This document shows positions 17,305-26,171 of a stretch of DNA of 64,000 nt, one piece after another. Every line of letters starts with the position of its first letter. Position 1 is the first letter of the stretch. Position numbers and translations under genes: made by a program. Origin of the DNA: Halospeciosus flavus. Its GTDB lineage: Archaea > Halobacteriota > Halobacteria > Halobacteriales > Halobacteriaceae. The DNA lies in the NCBI RefSeq assembly GCF_029814175.1, contig NZ_CP122312.1, positions 1,364,001 to 1,428,000 of the forward strand. Direction: 5' to 3'. The notes under the pieces are model-generated. The model made no database searches, was not told the origin of the DNA, and saw nothing but the letters and a program-made list of their open reading frames with translations.

Positions 17305-18150
17305 ATGAGCGACGCCCAGGCCGACGCTGACGCCGACGCCAACGACGATCCGGACCGGGGTCCCCACGCGTACGATCCCGACGAGGAGCACGCCTTCCCG
17401 GACGAGAAACTCAACGAGGTGCTCTCGTTCCTCCAGAACGACCCCGTCGTCAACACCTACCTCGACGCACAGAACGTCAACCCCGTCGAGCGGAAGGGGT
17501 ACAACGACCACGGCGCGAAGCACATCGAGATCGTCCGGAACCGCGCGCTCCACCTCTACGACCTCCTGAAACAGGGCGGCGTCGACTTCAACGGCGCGAC
17601 CGACCAGGGACTCGACGAGGCGGACGAGGCGGTCATCATCGCGCTCGCGGCGACCCTCCACGACATCGGCCACGTCGTCCACCGCGACGACCACCCCTAC
17701 TACTCCATCCCGCTCGCTGCCGACCTCATGGACGACTTCCTCACCGAGTTCTACGACCGGACCGACGCCGTCCGCGTGAAGGGCGAAGTCCTCCACGCTA
17801 TCCTCTGTCACCACACCGAGGAGACGCCGCTCACGACCGAGGCGGGCGTCATCCGCGTCGCCGACGGACTCGACATGGAGCGCGGTCGCTCGCGACTCCC
17901 CTACGAGCGCGGCGGGCGCGGCATCAACACCGTCTCCAGTCAGGCCATCGAGAACGTCACCCTCCAGTCCGGCGACGACGTCCCGGTCCTCGTCGAGATC
18001 AAGATGCGCAACGCCGCCGGCGTCTACCAGGTCGACAACCTCCTGAAGAAGAAACTCCAGGACTCGATGATCGAAGACGAGATCCGTATCGTGGCGCTGA
18101 ACGTCAGCGGCGAGGCCGAAGAACGACTCGTCGAGCGAATCGAACTGTAG
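17305..18150 (+). CDS. HD-domain metal-dependent phosphohydrolase
   Basis: 281 residues with a disordered acidic N-terminal tail, then an HD domain: His in KGYNDHGAKHIEIV, the HD pair in LAATLHDIGHVVHRDDH and a distal Asp in IRVADGLDME. Further conserved His lie in LCHHTEE. The C-terminal part (from about residue 215) is a small alpha/beta domain. Archaeal members are of unknown substrate; HD hydrolases act on phosphomonoesters, phosphodiesters or nucleotides. Stands alone between the peroxiredoxin and the MFS gene. Confidence 0.9.
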   Translation: MSDAQADADADANDDPDRGPHAYDPDEEHAFPDEKLNEVLSFLQNDPVVNTYLDAQNVNPVERKGYNDHGAKHIEIVRNRALHLYDLLKQGGVDFNGATDQGLDEADEAVIIALAATLHDIGHVVHRDDHPYYSIPLAADLMDDFLTEFYDRTDAVRVKGEVLHAILCHHTEETPLTTEAGVIRVADGLDMERGRSRLPYERGGRGINTVSSQAIENVTLQSGDDVPVLVEIKMRNAAGVYQVDNLLKKKLQDSMIEDEIRIVALNVSGEAEERLVERIEL

Positions 18151-18225
18151 CCCGGTCGGTTCTCCGAACGCGACGCCGGTGTCGCGTCTTTTAACACACC
18201 GATACTCCTACCCCCACACGTACCA

Positions 18226-19527
18226 GTGTCGACGACAGACAGTCCGCTGTCTCTCTTCCGTGATCGGGAGTTCGTCGCGCTCGCGGGCACCGCGTTCGCC
18301 CGGAGTCAGGCGTACTCGACCATCCTCATCGCGCTGGCGCTGTACGCCGACCTCTTCCACACGAGCGGGTTGGTCGAGGGACTGTTCGGGACGTCCTTCG
18401 CCCTCGTCCAACTCCTCATCGTCCTCCCACTCGGACGCGCCGTCGACACCCACGACGCGAAGAAGTTCCTCCTCGTCGGCCTGCTCGTCAACGTCGTCGT
18501 CTTCGTCGGCTTCATCTTCGTCCAGTCGCCGGCACACGTCATCCTCGTCCGCCTCGTCCAGGGCCTCGGTGCGAGCGTCCTCTGGATAACTGGGTCGACC
18601 GTCGTCGGCGAGATCAGCGACGAGGGCGAACGCGGGCGGTGGCTCGGCACGTACAACCAGGTCGGGGCGTTCTCCAGTTTCGCCGGCGACCTCGTCGGTG
18701 GCTACCTCCTCTACACCTACTCGTTCAAGTGGACCTACCTCGTCCTGACGGGCATCACGCTCGTCGTGACCGTCCTCGTCTACTTCTTCCTCCGGGACAA
18801 CCCCGGCGGAAAGATGGACCCCGAAGAGCAGACGAGCGTGGAGACGTTCAAGGGACTGCTCCGTCGGCCGATGGTCCGTGCACTCGTCTCCTTCCGCCTC
18901 GCATTCTCCGTCGGGAAGATGGCGGTCATCATCTTCCTCCCCATCTACGCTCGCACCGAATTCGGCGTCTCCGCGCTCGCAATCGGCGGCATCCTCGCCG
19001 GCGGGAAACTCGTGAAGGCCGGACTCCAGGCGTACATGGGCGACCTCACCGACAGACTCGGCAACGAACACCGCTTCGTCCTGGTCGGCGCACTCCTGTA
19101 CGCCGTCGGGACGGCGATGATTCCGCTCGCCGCCCCCGCCGAACGTCTCCTCCCGATGCTCACCCTCACCGGGTTCGGACAGACTCTCTCCGCATCGGGG
19201 GCCATCGTCGCGATGTTCGCCGCTTACGCCGTCATCGGGGTCGCGGACAGTATCCGACTCCCGGCGAGCATGTCGATGTTCGTCGAGGAGGGCGAACGCT
19301 TCGACTCCGTGGCGAGTTCGATGTCGCTGCGTTCGATCTCGTGGAAGATCGGGCAGGTCCTCGGACCGCTCCTCGTCGGCGTCGTCACCGACCTGTTCGG
19401 CATGGGTCGGGCGTTCCTCGTCGCGGCGGGGTTCATCGTCTTCGCCTCGGGCGTGTTCGTCTTCACCTACTCCAGACACCGCGACCCGACCGCCCCTGGC
19501 GTCGAGGAGGCCGGCGGCGACGACTAA
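18226..19527 (+). CDS. MFS transporter
   Basis: 433 residues, twelve predicted membrane helices in two halves joined by a loop near residue 200 (PEEQTSVETFKGLLRRP). The MFS loop 2-3 motif appears as LGRAVDTHDAKK and its second-half counterpart as MGDLTDRLGNE. Start is a GTG at 18226. Substrate unknown; the family exports drugs or sugars or imports small solutes. No linked pathway genes. Confidence 0.9.
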   Translation: MSTTDSPLSLFRDREFVALAGTAFARSQAYSTILIALALYADLFHTSGLVEGLFGTSFALVQLLIVLPLGRAVDTHDAKKFLLVGLLVNVVVFVGFIFVQSPAHVILVRLVQGLGASVLWITGSTVVGEISDEGERGRWLGTYNQVGAFSSFAGDLVGGYLLYTYSFKWTYLVLTGITLVVTVLVYFFLRDNPGGKMDPEEQTSVETFKGLLRRPMVRALVSFRLAFSVGKMAVIIFLPIYARTEFGVSALAIGGILAGGKLVKAGLQAYMGDLTDRLGNEHRFVLVGALLYAVGTAMIPLAAPAERLLPMLTLTGFGQTLSASGAIVAMFAAYAVIGVADSIRLPASMSMFVEEGERFDSVASSMSLRSISWKIGQVLGPLLVGVVTDLFGMGRAFLVAAGFIVFASGVFVFTYSRHRDPTAPGVEEAGGDD

Positions 19528-19548
19528 CGACTCGAAGACAGCACAAGG

Positions 19549-19557
19549 CATATATCC
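19549..19557 (+). promoter_or_regulatory. TATA box 22 nt after the MFS gene
   Basis: The sequence aaggcatatatcc is a strong archaeal BRE/TATA-like element. Initiation would fall around 19578-19582, far (about 135 nt) from the Sir2 ATG, whose own TATA-like element lies at 19684-19690. It therefore points to a separate short transcript. Confidence 0.55.
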
Positions 19558-19577
19558 TCCCTTGCCCCAGTATCGTG

Positions 19578-19680
19578 TACGGAACGAGGTCGTAGGCGCT
19601 TCCGGGTAGGGGTACCCTGCCTGCGGCCCGGATGTTCTTTCGGTGTTCACCCCTCGGAGCCACCGCTCCGGCCAGCGACG
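19578..19680 (+). ncRNA. Candidate small structured RNA upstream of sir2
   Basis: A stretch of about 100 nt begins the expected distance after a strong TATA box, contains no ORF and ends before the sir2 promoter. TCCGGG at 19601-19606 can pair with CCCGGA at 19627-19632, and CGGAGC at 19655-19660 pairs perfectly with GCTCCG at 19665-19670 around a CACC loop. I do not recognise it as SRP, RNase P or a C/D RNA. A sir2 leader is the alternative. Confidence 0.4.
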
Positions 19681-19714
19681 AGGACTTATCTTCGACTCCC
19701 CGTTAGGCGCACGT

Positions 19715-20476
19715 ATGGACGAAGACGAAGCCGAGACCGACGTGGCAGCCATCGCCGACGCACTCCGGGACGCCGACACCGCCGTCGCGTTCACCGGCGC
19801 GGGCGTCAGCACGGCGTCGGGCATCCCGAGTTTCCGCGGCGACGACGGCGTGTGGGAGACGGAGTTCGACCCGCAGTCCTTCCACGTTTCGCGGTTCCGC
19901 TCGGACCCGGCGGGCTTCTGGGCCGACCGCCTCGAACTCCACGAGCGGATGTTCCCCGACGACGTGGCACCGAACGCGGCCCACGACGCCCTGGCGTCGC
20001 TCGAAGCCGAGGGCCACCTTGACGCCGTGATCACGCAGAACACCGACGGTCTCCACCAGCGCGCCGGCAGCGAAGACGTCGTCGAACTCCACGGTGCGAA
20101 CCACCGCGTCGAGTGCCAGGAGTGCAAGCAAAAGGAGGACGCCGAACCCGCCCGGGAGCGCGCCCGTGACGGCGAACTCCCGCCGACCTGTCGGGCGTGT
20201 GGCGGCCCGCTGAAGCCGGACGTGGTCCTCTTCGGCGAGCAACTCCCGACGATGGCGATGCACCGCGCCCGCGAACTCGCCGACGACGCCGACGCCTTCC
20301 TCGTCGCGGGGTCGTCGCTGACCGTCGAACCCGCGGCGTCGCTCCCCCGACGGGCCGCACGCGACGGCCACCTCTCCATCGTCAACTTCGACGAGACGGA
20401 GAGCGACCGCTACGCAGACGTAGTCGTGCGAGGCGACGTGACCGAAGTACTGCCCGAGGTCGAGGAGCGGGTGTGA
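19715..20476 (+). CDS. NAD-dependent protein deacylase, Sir2 family
   Basis: 253 residues from the ATG at 19715, with a TATA-like acttatc 28 nt upstream. The Rossmann motif GAGVSTASGIPSFRG, the catalytic stretch TQNTDGLH, the active-site His in ELHGA, a four-Cys zinc site (CQEC and CRAC, separated by about 30 residues), GSSLTVEPA and IVNFDET are all present, so the enzyme looks intact. It removes acyl groups from lysines using NAD. Transcription may be independent of the small RNA candidate upstream. It converges on the Bat-type regulator. Confidence 0.95.
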   Translation: MDEDEAETDVAAIADALRDADTAVAFTGAGVSTASGIPSFRGDDGVWETEFDPQSFHVSRFRSDPAGFWADRLELHERMFPDDVAPNAAHDALASLEAEGHLDAVITQNTDGLHQRAGSEDVVELHGANHRVECQECKQKEDAEPARERARDGELPPTCRACGGPLKPDVVLFGEQLPTMAMHRARELADDADAFLVAGSSLTVEPAASLPRRAARDGHLSIVNFDETESDRYADVVVRGDVTEVLPEVEERV

Positions 20477-20595
20477 GGCGAGTCGGACAGCAGGTGGGGG
20501 GTGGGGGAGTCGTCCCAGATGGCCCGAGTCGACGGGGGAGGAATCGCCGGACCTCCTGGGGTGTCCGTATCTCGGGCCAGCAGCGGCGAAGAACT

Positions 20596-20633
20596 GTGGG
20601 GCGTATATACGCTCCTTTAAGTCAACACCCCAC
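20596..20633. promoter_or_regulatory. Palindromic TATA element in convergent spacer
   Basis: A perfect 12-bp palindrome GCGTATATACGC (20601-20612) lies inside a 6-bp inverted repeat GTGGGG/CCCCAC (20596-20601 and 20628-20633); a second TATA-like ctttaag follows. The spacer lies between two genes that end toward each other, where no promoter is expected. The rest of 20477-20658 shows nothing else. Confidence 0.45.
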
Positions 20634-20658
20634 GACCGATTCTCCCGGACGGACGGCG

Positions 20659-21330
20659 CTACAGTCTCGTGTCGTCTTCTGCGAAGTCTACCGGTAGTGC
20701 GTTCGCGATGAGGTTCCGGTGGGCGCGACGGAGTCGCTTCGAGAACGACTGCTGGGAGATGTCGACGTCGTCCGCCAGCACCTCCATCGAGACGCTGCGC
20801 GGGACGTCGAAGTACCCCCGCTCCAGTGCTATCGTCAGTGCTTCCCGTTGCTTCGTCGAGAGACCGTACTGACCGCTCGTCCTCGGTTCCGAGGGATGGT
20901 AGAGTCGGTGGAGAGTGAACGGAGCGTCGTTGCGGTCGCAGTAGTCTCCAAAATCGCGAACGTGTTGTTCGTCGTCGAAGCGCATCCGGAGTTCCCAGTT
21001 GTCCGCGCGTCCTACTGCGTCCAAAATCGTCGCGCCGATGTCGACGTAGGCGTAGACGATGCTCTCGATGTTTTGGGTCCACTCGGCCCGATAGAGCGTC
21101 GTGTCTTCGTACTCGTCGAGTCTGGTGACGCTCTGCGTCGTCGGGTCTCGCTCGATTGCGTCGGCGAACGCGTCGTCGTCGTCACCCCGTATCCAGAAGT
21201 ACGGCGTCACTTGTCCCACGTCGTGCGCGACGACGCGCTCGATCTCAACGACCACCTCCGGTACCGCTTCCAGCGTCTCGGCCAGCGCGAAGTCGTCGGC
21301 CGATACCGTGTACTCGGCGATGACAGTCAT
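20659..21330 (-). CDS. Bat-type HTH-10 transcription regulator
   Basis: 223 residues: an N-terminal domain of about 150 residues (MTVIAEYTVSADDFALAETL, as in many haloarchaeal regulators, probably ligand- or partner-binding) and a C-terminal HTH-10 domain (LSTKQREALTIALERGYFDVPR ending in SQQSFSKRLRRAHRNLI). Monocistronic, minus strand. Its targets are not visible; its 3' end faces sir2. Confidence 0.9.
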   Translation of the reverse strand: MTVIAEYTVSADDFALAETLEAVPEVVVEIERVVAHDVGQVTPYFWIRGDDDDAFADAIERDPTTQSVTRLDEYEDTTLYRAEWTQNIESIVYAYVDIGATILDAVGRADNWELRMRFDDEQHVRDFGDYCDRNDAPFTLHRLYHPSEPRTSGQYGLSTKQREALTIALERGYFDVPRSVSMEVLADDVDISQQSFSKRLRRAHRNLIANALPVDFAEDDTRL

Positions 21331-21473
21331 ACGGGACGATGTGGCACCGGCCGTATAAGCCCGTGGACTGACAGGTCGACGAGCACCAAGTAGTACGCGG
21401 AACGCACAGTGAGACCTCGTCGTGGCGGAGTTCAGTGCCGGCGTCTACTGTCACTCGGAGTGTCGGAAAATGA

Positions 21474-21544
21474 TGCACCGACCGGGATTTGAACCCGGGC
21501 CATGAGCTTGGAAGGCTCAGGTCCTGCCACTAGACCATCGGTGC
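21474..21544 (-). tRNA. tRNA-Gly (anticodon TCC)
   Basis: On the minus strand, acceptor stem GCACCGA/TCGGTGC with discriminator A, D arm around TGGTCTAGTGGCAGGACC, anticodon stem TGAGC/GCTCA with loop CTTCCAA (anticodon TCC, reading GGA) and T arm GGGTTCAAATCCC. CCA not encoded, no intron. Confidence 0.97.
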
Positions 21545-21597
21545 TCACTACGTTCGCACCGCGCATCGGCGAACGGCGTTCGCCTCAACATCGGTGC
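21536..21597. repeat. Short direct repeat of the tRNA-Gly 5' end
   Basis: CATCGGTGC, the first nine bases of the tRNA gene in complement, occurs at 21536-21544 and again at 21589-21597. The 21545-21765 spacer otherwise contains no convincing gene. May be a trace of an old insertion at the tRNA or chance. Confidence 0.3.
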
Positions 21598-21765
21598 ACT
21601 GCGTTGCACTCGGTCATATCCGCCGGTCGTTAATGGGCGTTTCCATTCGCTCTATCCCTAAGTACGATGACGGCACCACTCCCTCGCGTGACGTAGCCGT
21701 CGCCGCGGGACGGGGATTCGCCAGTGCAGCGCGACGTTCCGCGGAAGGAGTGCGCTGCCCGTTCG

Positions 21766-22413
21766 CTATTCCGGAGTGACGACCGCGTAGCAGTTCCCGC
21801 TCGACACCTCGAAGTCGACGAGTTCGAGGTCGCTCGCGGCGACGTCCTCGCGGAACTCCTCGGGGCTGTAGATGTGGTAGAAGCGGGGGACCGTCTCGCC
21901 GCCGGGGAGCGTCCACTCGACCGTTGTGTCGAAGCCCTCCTCGCGGTCGAACTTCTGGTGAGCGGTGCTCCAGACGCTCACGAGCGCCTCGCCGTCGGCG
22001 TCGAGGACGCGTGCGAGTTCGTCGAGGGTCGCCCGGCGTGTCTCCCGCGTCGGGAGGTGGTGGAGCGTCGCGACGTACACCGCGAGGTCGAACACGTCGT
22101 CCACCAGCGGGAGCGTCGCGGCGTCGACCTGCACGAGGTCGACCGCGAACGACCGCTCGGTAGCGCGCTCGCGTGCCTCCGCCAGAAGCCCGCGGCTCAG
22201 GTCGACGCCGACGACGCGCTCGGCCCGCTCAGCCAGCAACTCGGAGTGGCGGCCGTTCCCACAGCCGAGGTCGAGCGCGCGGCGGGCCTCGCGGCCGTCG
22301 AGGAACGTCTCGACTTCGGGCCACGCGTACTCGCGGGTCTTCGAGAAGTGGCCGGCGATGTAGTCGTAGGTCTGTCGCACCGAGTCGGTCCGTGGTCGGT
22401 CGTCGTCAGTCAT
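21766..22413 (-). CDS. SAM-dependent methyltransferase (Trm9/ABH8-like)
   Basis: 215 residues from the ATG at 22413, which overlaps the stop of the upstream pilC by 4 nt (ATGA). Class I Rossmann methyltransferase: SAM motif I LDLGCGNGRHSELL, acidic end of strand 2 in VVGVDLS, motif II DLVQVDAATLP, then LAVYVATLHHLPTRETR. The N-terminal TYDYIAGHFSKTREYAWPEVETFL matches the tRNA wobble-uridine methyltransferases Trm9/ABH8 as I know them, so tRNA modification is plausible. Why it sits at the end of a pilus operon is unclear. Confidence 0.88.
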   Translation of the reverse strand: MTDDDRPRTDSVRQTYDYIAGHFSKTREYAWPEVETFLDGREARRALDLGCGNGRHSELLAERAERVVGVDLSRGLLAEARERATERSFAVDLVQVDAATLPLVDDVFDLAVYVATLHHLPTRETRRATLDELARVLDADGEALVSVWSTAHQKFDREEGFDTTVEWTLPGGETVPRFYHIYSPEEFREDVAASDLELVDFEVSSGNCYAVVTPE

Positions 22414-24521
22414 GGTCCGAGTATCAGGAAGGTTACGTATCCGAGCAGGAGCATCACGACGACGTGTTTCGCACCCGCCCGGACGTCGTTTTGCTCCATC
22501 TGTCCCGCGACGAACCCCGAGCAAACCGCCTGGATGAGCGCGGCGTGGAACAACAGGAGAGTGTAGGCGTCTTTCTTGGCCGCACCCGCGCCACCGAATC
22601 CGAGTTCGGGGGTCACGGGGAGGGTCTCCGTCCCGACCGAGGGCATCGTCGGGATGCTCGGCACGAACACCAGGACGAGCGCGCCGATGATCGTGAGGAA
22701 GACGAAGAAGGAGAGGTAGATGACGACGAGGTAGGTGAACAGTTCGCTGCGGCGCTCGCGTTCGAGTCGGCGGCTGGCCTTCGCCTCGTCGGCGGCGATT
22801 CGGAGCACCGGCCCGAGGTCCCCGCTCGCCGAGATGGCGTTCGTGATGAGGGCGACCGCCCGGGTGACCGTCGGAGTGCCGACGCGTCGGTCGAGGCGGT
22901 GGAGCGCGGTCGAGACTTTCGCTCCCCACGAGATGTCCGCCCACGTCCGTTGCAGTTCGGGGGTCAGTTCGCCGAGTTCGGAGCGGACGACGCGCCGGAG
23001 ACTCCCGACGATCGGCATCCCCGCTTCGTTGGTGCTCGCGAGGCGGTCGAGGAAGTCCGGGACGACGGCCTCGATGGACTTGATCCGCTGGTTCCGGAGT
23101 TCGTACGCCACGCTGAACATCCCGACGACGAACAGCGCCGCGTAGACGAGGGGTCCGTCGACGTCGCGGACACCCAGTGTCCCGGTCTGAGCGGTCGACC
23201 AGACCGTGAACGCGACGTACACGAACGCCAGCGGGATCGTCACGTACAGGAGTCGTCGCGGCTTCTGCTGGACGACCTCGAGTGGGTCGAGGACGAGCCG
23301 CCGGTACGGTCTGATACGCCGGTAGAGGTCGAGGCGGGCGCGGTTCTCGACGCGCCGATCGTCAGCCTCCTCGGCCGCCGTGTTCGGAACCCCTCCGTCG
23401 GTCGTCGCGGGGGAGAGGGACGCCGGCCGGCCGGGGGACCGTTCGCCGACCTCGCCGCGCTCGGGGGCCTGTCCCGAGAGGCGGCCGGACTCCACCAGGC
23501 TGTCGAGGTAGACGACGAACGCGACCGTCGCCAGCGGGAGCAAGAGGTAGACAAACGCACGGAGGAAGTCGAGCGTCCCGCCCATGACGAGGCCGATGAC
23601 GACGAGGATGGTGATGAAGAACAGCGGCCCGGCGACGAAGACGGTGACGTACGCCTCCGCGAGCGTGGCCAGCAGTTCGAGGTACTGCGCCTGTTTCGAC
23701 TCTGCCTCCTCCTTGTAGTACTCGTACTCCTGGCGGAGGAAGCTCGGGAGGTCCTGTCCGCTCTGGAGGACGCTGACGAGGTTCTCGGCGAATTCCTTCA
23801 GTTCCTCGCTGGGCGTCCGACGGGCGAGTCGTCGCGTCGCTTCGAGGATGTCCGCACCGAAGAGGTCGACGTCCTTGATGGCCACCTGGAACTCGGTGGC
23901 CGTCTCGCCGTACACCTCGCGGTTGCGCGCGAGGATGCGCAGAATCTCCGGGAACGCCATCCCGCTGCGCGAGAGCGCGTACATGAACGCGACGTTGCGC
24001 TCGATGGTCCTGTCGATCTGCCGTTCCCGCTCGTTGGCCCGGTGTTTCGGGAGCGACCAGCGAACGTGGTACGCGGCGAACGCGGCCGTCACGCCGACCG
24101 TCGCCCCGCTCGCGAGGAAGAAGAGGAACACCTCGGTCGGCGTGAGCAGCGGCCCAGTCGCGTCGAGGAAGACCGCGACCTCCGTCGGGAGTGTGGTCTG
24201 GAGCGCTTGCTGGCCCGTCCGCATCCAGACGATGAACGCGACGACGAGGTAGACGCCGAGGACACTCCCGGAGAACGCCGCGACCGTCGCGTAGAGGAAC
24301 GTCTTCGAGGCGTACACCCGGTACGTCGTCCCGTGGTGTATCGAGCGGAGCAGGTTCGCCTGCCGGGAGTTGACCGACTCTCGCTCACGGACGTAGGCTC
24401 CGAAGACGGCAATCGCGAGTCGAGTGAGCAACCGGTCGACGCGGCGGCTCAACGGGACCAGCGCGACGACTCCCAGGAGGAAGAAGACGCCGACGAGCGG
24501 GAGGAAGAGTAGCCCGTTCAT
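22410..24521 (-). CDS. Second type IV pilus/secretion membrane platform (PilC/TadC-like)
   Basis: 703 residues with two T2SSF/TadC domains (around 155-290, NVAFMYALSRSGMAFPEIL; and around 490-620, PDFLDRLASTNEAGMPIVGSLRRVV) separated by a hydrophilic, low-complexity linker near 350-390, plus several groups of membrane helices including the C-terminal pair. It follows its ATPase by 3 nt. It is a diverged paralogue of the PilC at 8.8-10.9 kb, so the organism has at least two such engines. No pilin-like gene is next to this pair. Confidence 0.9.
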   Translation of the reverse strand: MNGLLFLPLVGVFFLLGVVALVPLSRRVDRLLTRLAIAVFGAYVRERESVNSRQANLLRSIHHGTTYRVYASKTFLYATVAAFSGSVLGVYLVVAFIVWMRTGQQALQTTLPTEVAVFLDATGPLLTPTEVFLFFLASGATVGVTAAFAAYHVRWSLPKHRANERERQIDRTIERNVAFMYALSRSGMAFPEILRILARNREVYGETATEFQVAIKDVDLFGADILEATRRLARRTPSEELKEFAENLVSVLQSGQDLPSFLRQEYEYYKEEAESKQAQYLELLATLAEAYVTVFVAGPLFFITILVVIGLVMGGTLDFLRAFVYLLLPLATVAFVVYLDSLVESGRLSGQAPERGEVGERSPGRPASLSPATTDGGVPNTAAEEADDRRVENRARLDLYRRIRPYRRLVLDPLEVVQQKPRRLLYVTIPLAFVYVAFTVWSTAQTGTLGVRDVDGPLVYAALFVVGMFSVAYELRNQRIKSIEAVVPDFLDRLASTNEAGMPIVGSLRRVVRSELGELTPELQRTWADISWGAKVSTALHRLDRRVGTPTVTRAVALITNAISASGDLGPVLRIAADEAKASRRLERERRSELFTYLVVIYLSFFVFLTIIGALVLVFVPSIPTMPSVGTETLPVTPELGFGGAGAAKKDAYTLLLFHAALIQAVCSGFVAGQMEQNDVRAGAKHVVVMLLLGYVTFLILGP

Positions 24522-24524
24522 CGG

Positions 24525-26171
24525 TCAGCGTTCTCGTGCGACGTCGGGAGCGCCGACGTCGGTATCGAGCGCTTCGTCGACGCGCTCGACGACCTGCTCG
24601 GGGTTCGAGTAGTACTCGTTGACGAGCGCGGTGAACTGACGGTAGTCGTCGACGTGCCGTTCGACGAGGTACTTGAGGACACGCTTGCGCTGGCGGAGTT
24701 CGCGCAGCAGTTGCGAGCGACTCCACCCCCGCTCGTCGCGGATCTCGTCGAGGATGACGCTGTCGTAGGAGACGAACTCGTCGTCGGTCGCGTGCCACTC
24801 GAAGGCCGTCGAGTAGTCGAGGTCGCCGGTCCGCTGGTCGATGCCCTCGATCTCGGCGACGATGCGGTTCCGGCGAACCCGGTTCTCGTCGACGTAGGTG
24901 AGCGTCTGGACACAGAGGATGTCCAGACTCTGGATCATCGCCCGCGGGACGTTGATTGGTTCGTTCTCCAGGCGGTTGATCGCGGTCTGGACGCTGTCGG
25001 CGTGCATCGTCGAGTAGGTGGTGTGACCCGTGTTCATCGCCTGGAACAGCGTCATGGCCTCCCGGCCACGGACCTCCCCGACGAGGATGTACTCGGGGCG
25101 GTGACGGAGCGCCGAGCGCAGGAGGTCGTACATCGTGATGTCCTCGCTCTCGCCGATGCTCTCGCGGGTGACCGAGGAGAGCCAGTTGTCGTGGTTGAGC
25201 GTCAACTCGCGGGTGTCCTCAATGGAGAGCACCTTCGAGCGCGGCGGGATGAACATCGACACCGCGTTCATCGAGGTGGTCTTCCCGGAGGCGGTCCCGC
25301 CCGCGAACAGCAACGACTTGTTCGACTCGATGGCCAACCAGAGGTACGCCATCTGGTCGAGGTCGAACGTGCCGTAGTCGACGAGCGTCGCCGGAGTGAA
25401 TGGCTCCTCGGAGTACTGACGGATAGTGAACGCCGACCCGCGCGGTGTCACCTCGCGACCGAGTGCGAGTTCCGCACGCGACCCGTCGGGGAGCGTCGTC
25501 TCGGTGACCGGGTCGCCGATGGAGATGTGTCGACCCGACTGCTGGGCGAGGCGGACGACGAAACTGTCGAGACTCTCCTCGTCGAACGCGACGTTCGTCT
25601 CGAGGTCGGCGTAGCCGTCGTGGTAGACGAACAGCGGGAGGTCGTAGCCGTCACAGGAGATGTCCTCGACGTGGCTGTCGTGCATCAGCGGGTCGATCTT
25701 CCCGAACCCCTCGAACGAGCGGTAGAGGTAGTAGAACAGCCGGTAGAAGGTGTTCGTCTCGACGACGACGCCGTACTCCTCCAACAGTTCCTCCATCCGC
25801 TCGGCGAGGAGGTGTTCGGGGTTGTCGGGGTCGTACTCGGCGCGGAAGATGAGCGTCTCCCGGACGTCCTCGTACAGTTCGTCGAGGAGTTCGGACTCGA
25901 AGTCGTCGAGTTCTGGTTCGACGACGAAGTAGCGGTGTTCGTTCTCGGCGGGGTCGTAGTTGATGGAGGCGAAGGAGAAGGGCGCGTTCAGCCAGTACCG
26001 CTCGACCTCTTCGAGTCGGTCGATCCCGTCGAAGTCGACGAGCGGACCGTGCTCGGCCGGGCGGTAGTTCTCGACGTCGAGCTCCGCCCCACGGAGCACC
26101 TCGTAGAGGCGTTCTAGCTTCCAGCGGAGTCCGTGGTCGTCGCCCAGCGAGTCGAGAAAATCGCTTGACAT
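24525..26171 (-). CDS. Second type IV pilus/secretion ATPase (PilB-like)
   Basis: 548 residues. An N-terminal acidic domain precedes the catalytic core: Walker A near 290 (GGTASGKTTSMN), an Asp box SIEDTRELTL, Walker B-like ILVGEVRGRE near 360 and MNTGHTTYSTMHADS. It lacks the long Glu-rich tail of the larger PilB in this window and is close to the minimal family length. First gene of the operon pilB-pilC-methyltransferase, with a promoter presumably in the 121-nt divergent spacer 26172-26292. Confidence 0.92.
   Translation of the reverse strand: MSSDFLDSLGDDHGLRWKLERLYEVLRGAELDVENYRPAEHGPLVDFDGIDRLEEVERYWLNAPFSFASINYDPAENEHRYFVVEPELDDFESELLDELYEDVRETLIFRAEYDPDNPEHLLAERMEELLEEYGVVVETNTFYRLFYYLYRSFEGFGKIDPLMHDSHVEDISCDGYDLPLFVYHDGYADLETNVAFDEESLDSFVVRLAQQSGRHISIGDPVTETTLPDGSRAELALGREVTPRGSAFTIRQYSEEPFTPATLVDYGTFDLDQMAYLWLAIESNKSLLFAGGTASGKTTSMNAVSMFIPPRSKVLSIEDTRELTLNHDNWLSSVTRESIGESEDITMYDLLRSALRHRPEYILVGEVRGREAMTLFQAMNTGHTTYSTMHADSVQTAINRLENEPINVPRAMIQSLDILCVQTLTYVDENRVRRNRIVAEIEGIDQRTGDLDYSTAFEWHATDDEFVSYDSVILDEIRDERGWSRSQLLRELRQRKRVLKYLVERHVDDYRQFTALVNEYYSNPEQVVERVDEALDTDVGAPDVARER

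Noticed and set aside
19578-19680. SRP RNA, RNase P RNA or H/ACA guide identity for the candidate RNA
   Set aside because: I could not find the conserved loops or box elements of these RNAs, so no family name is given.
18208-20385. 725-codon minus-strand frame opposite the MFS and sir2 genes
   Set aside because: Antisense to two clearly coding genes with conserved motifs; it would also cover the candidate RNA spacer.
21594-21779. 60-codon plus-strand frame between tRNA-Gly and the methyltransferase
   Set aside because: No promoter, no recognisable features, overlaps the methyltransferase end, and composition is unlike neighbouring proteins.
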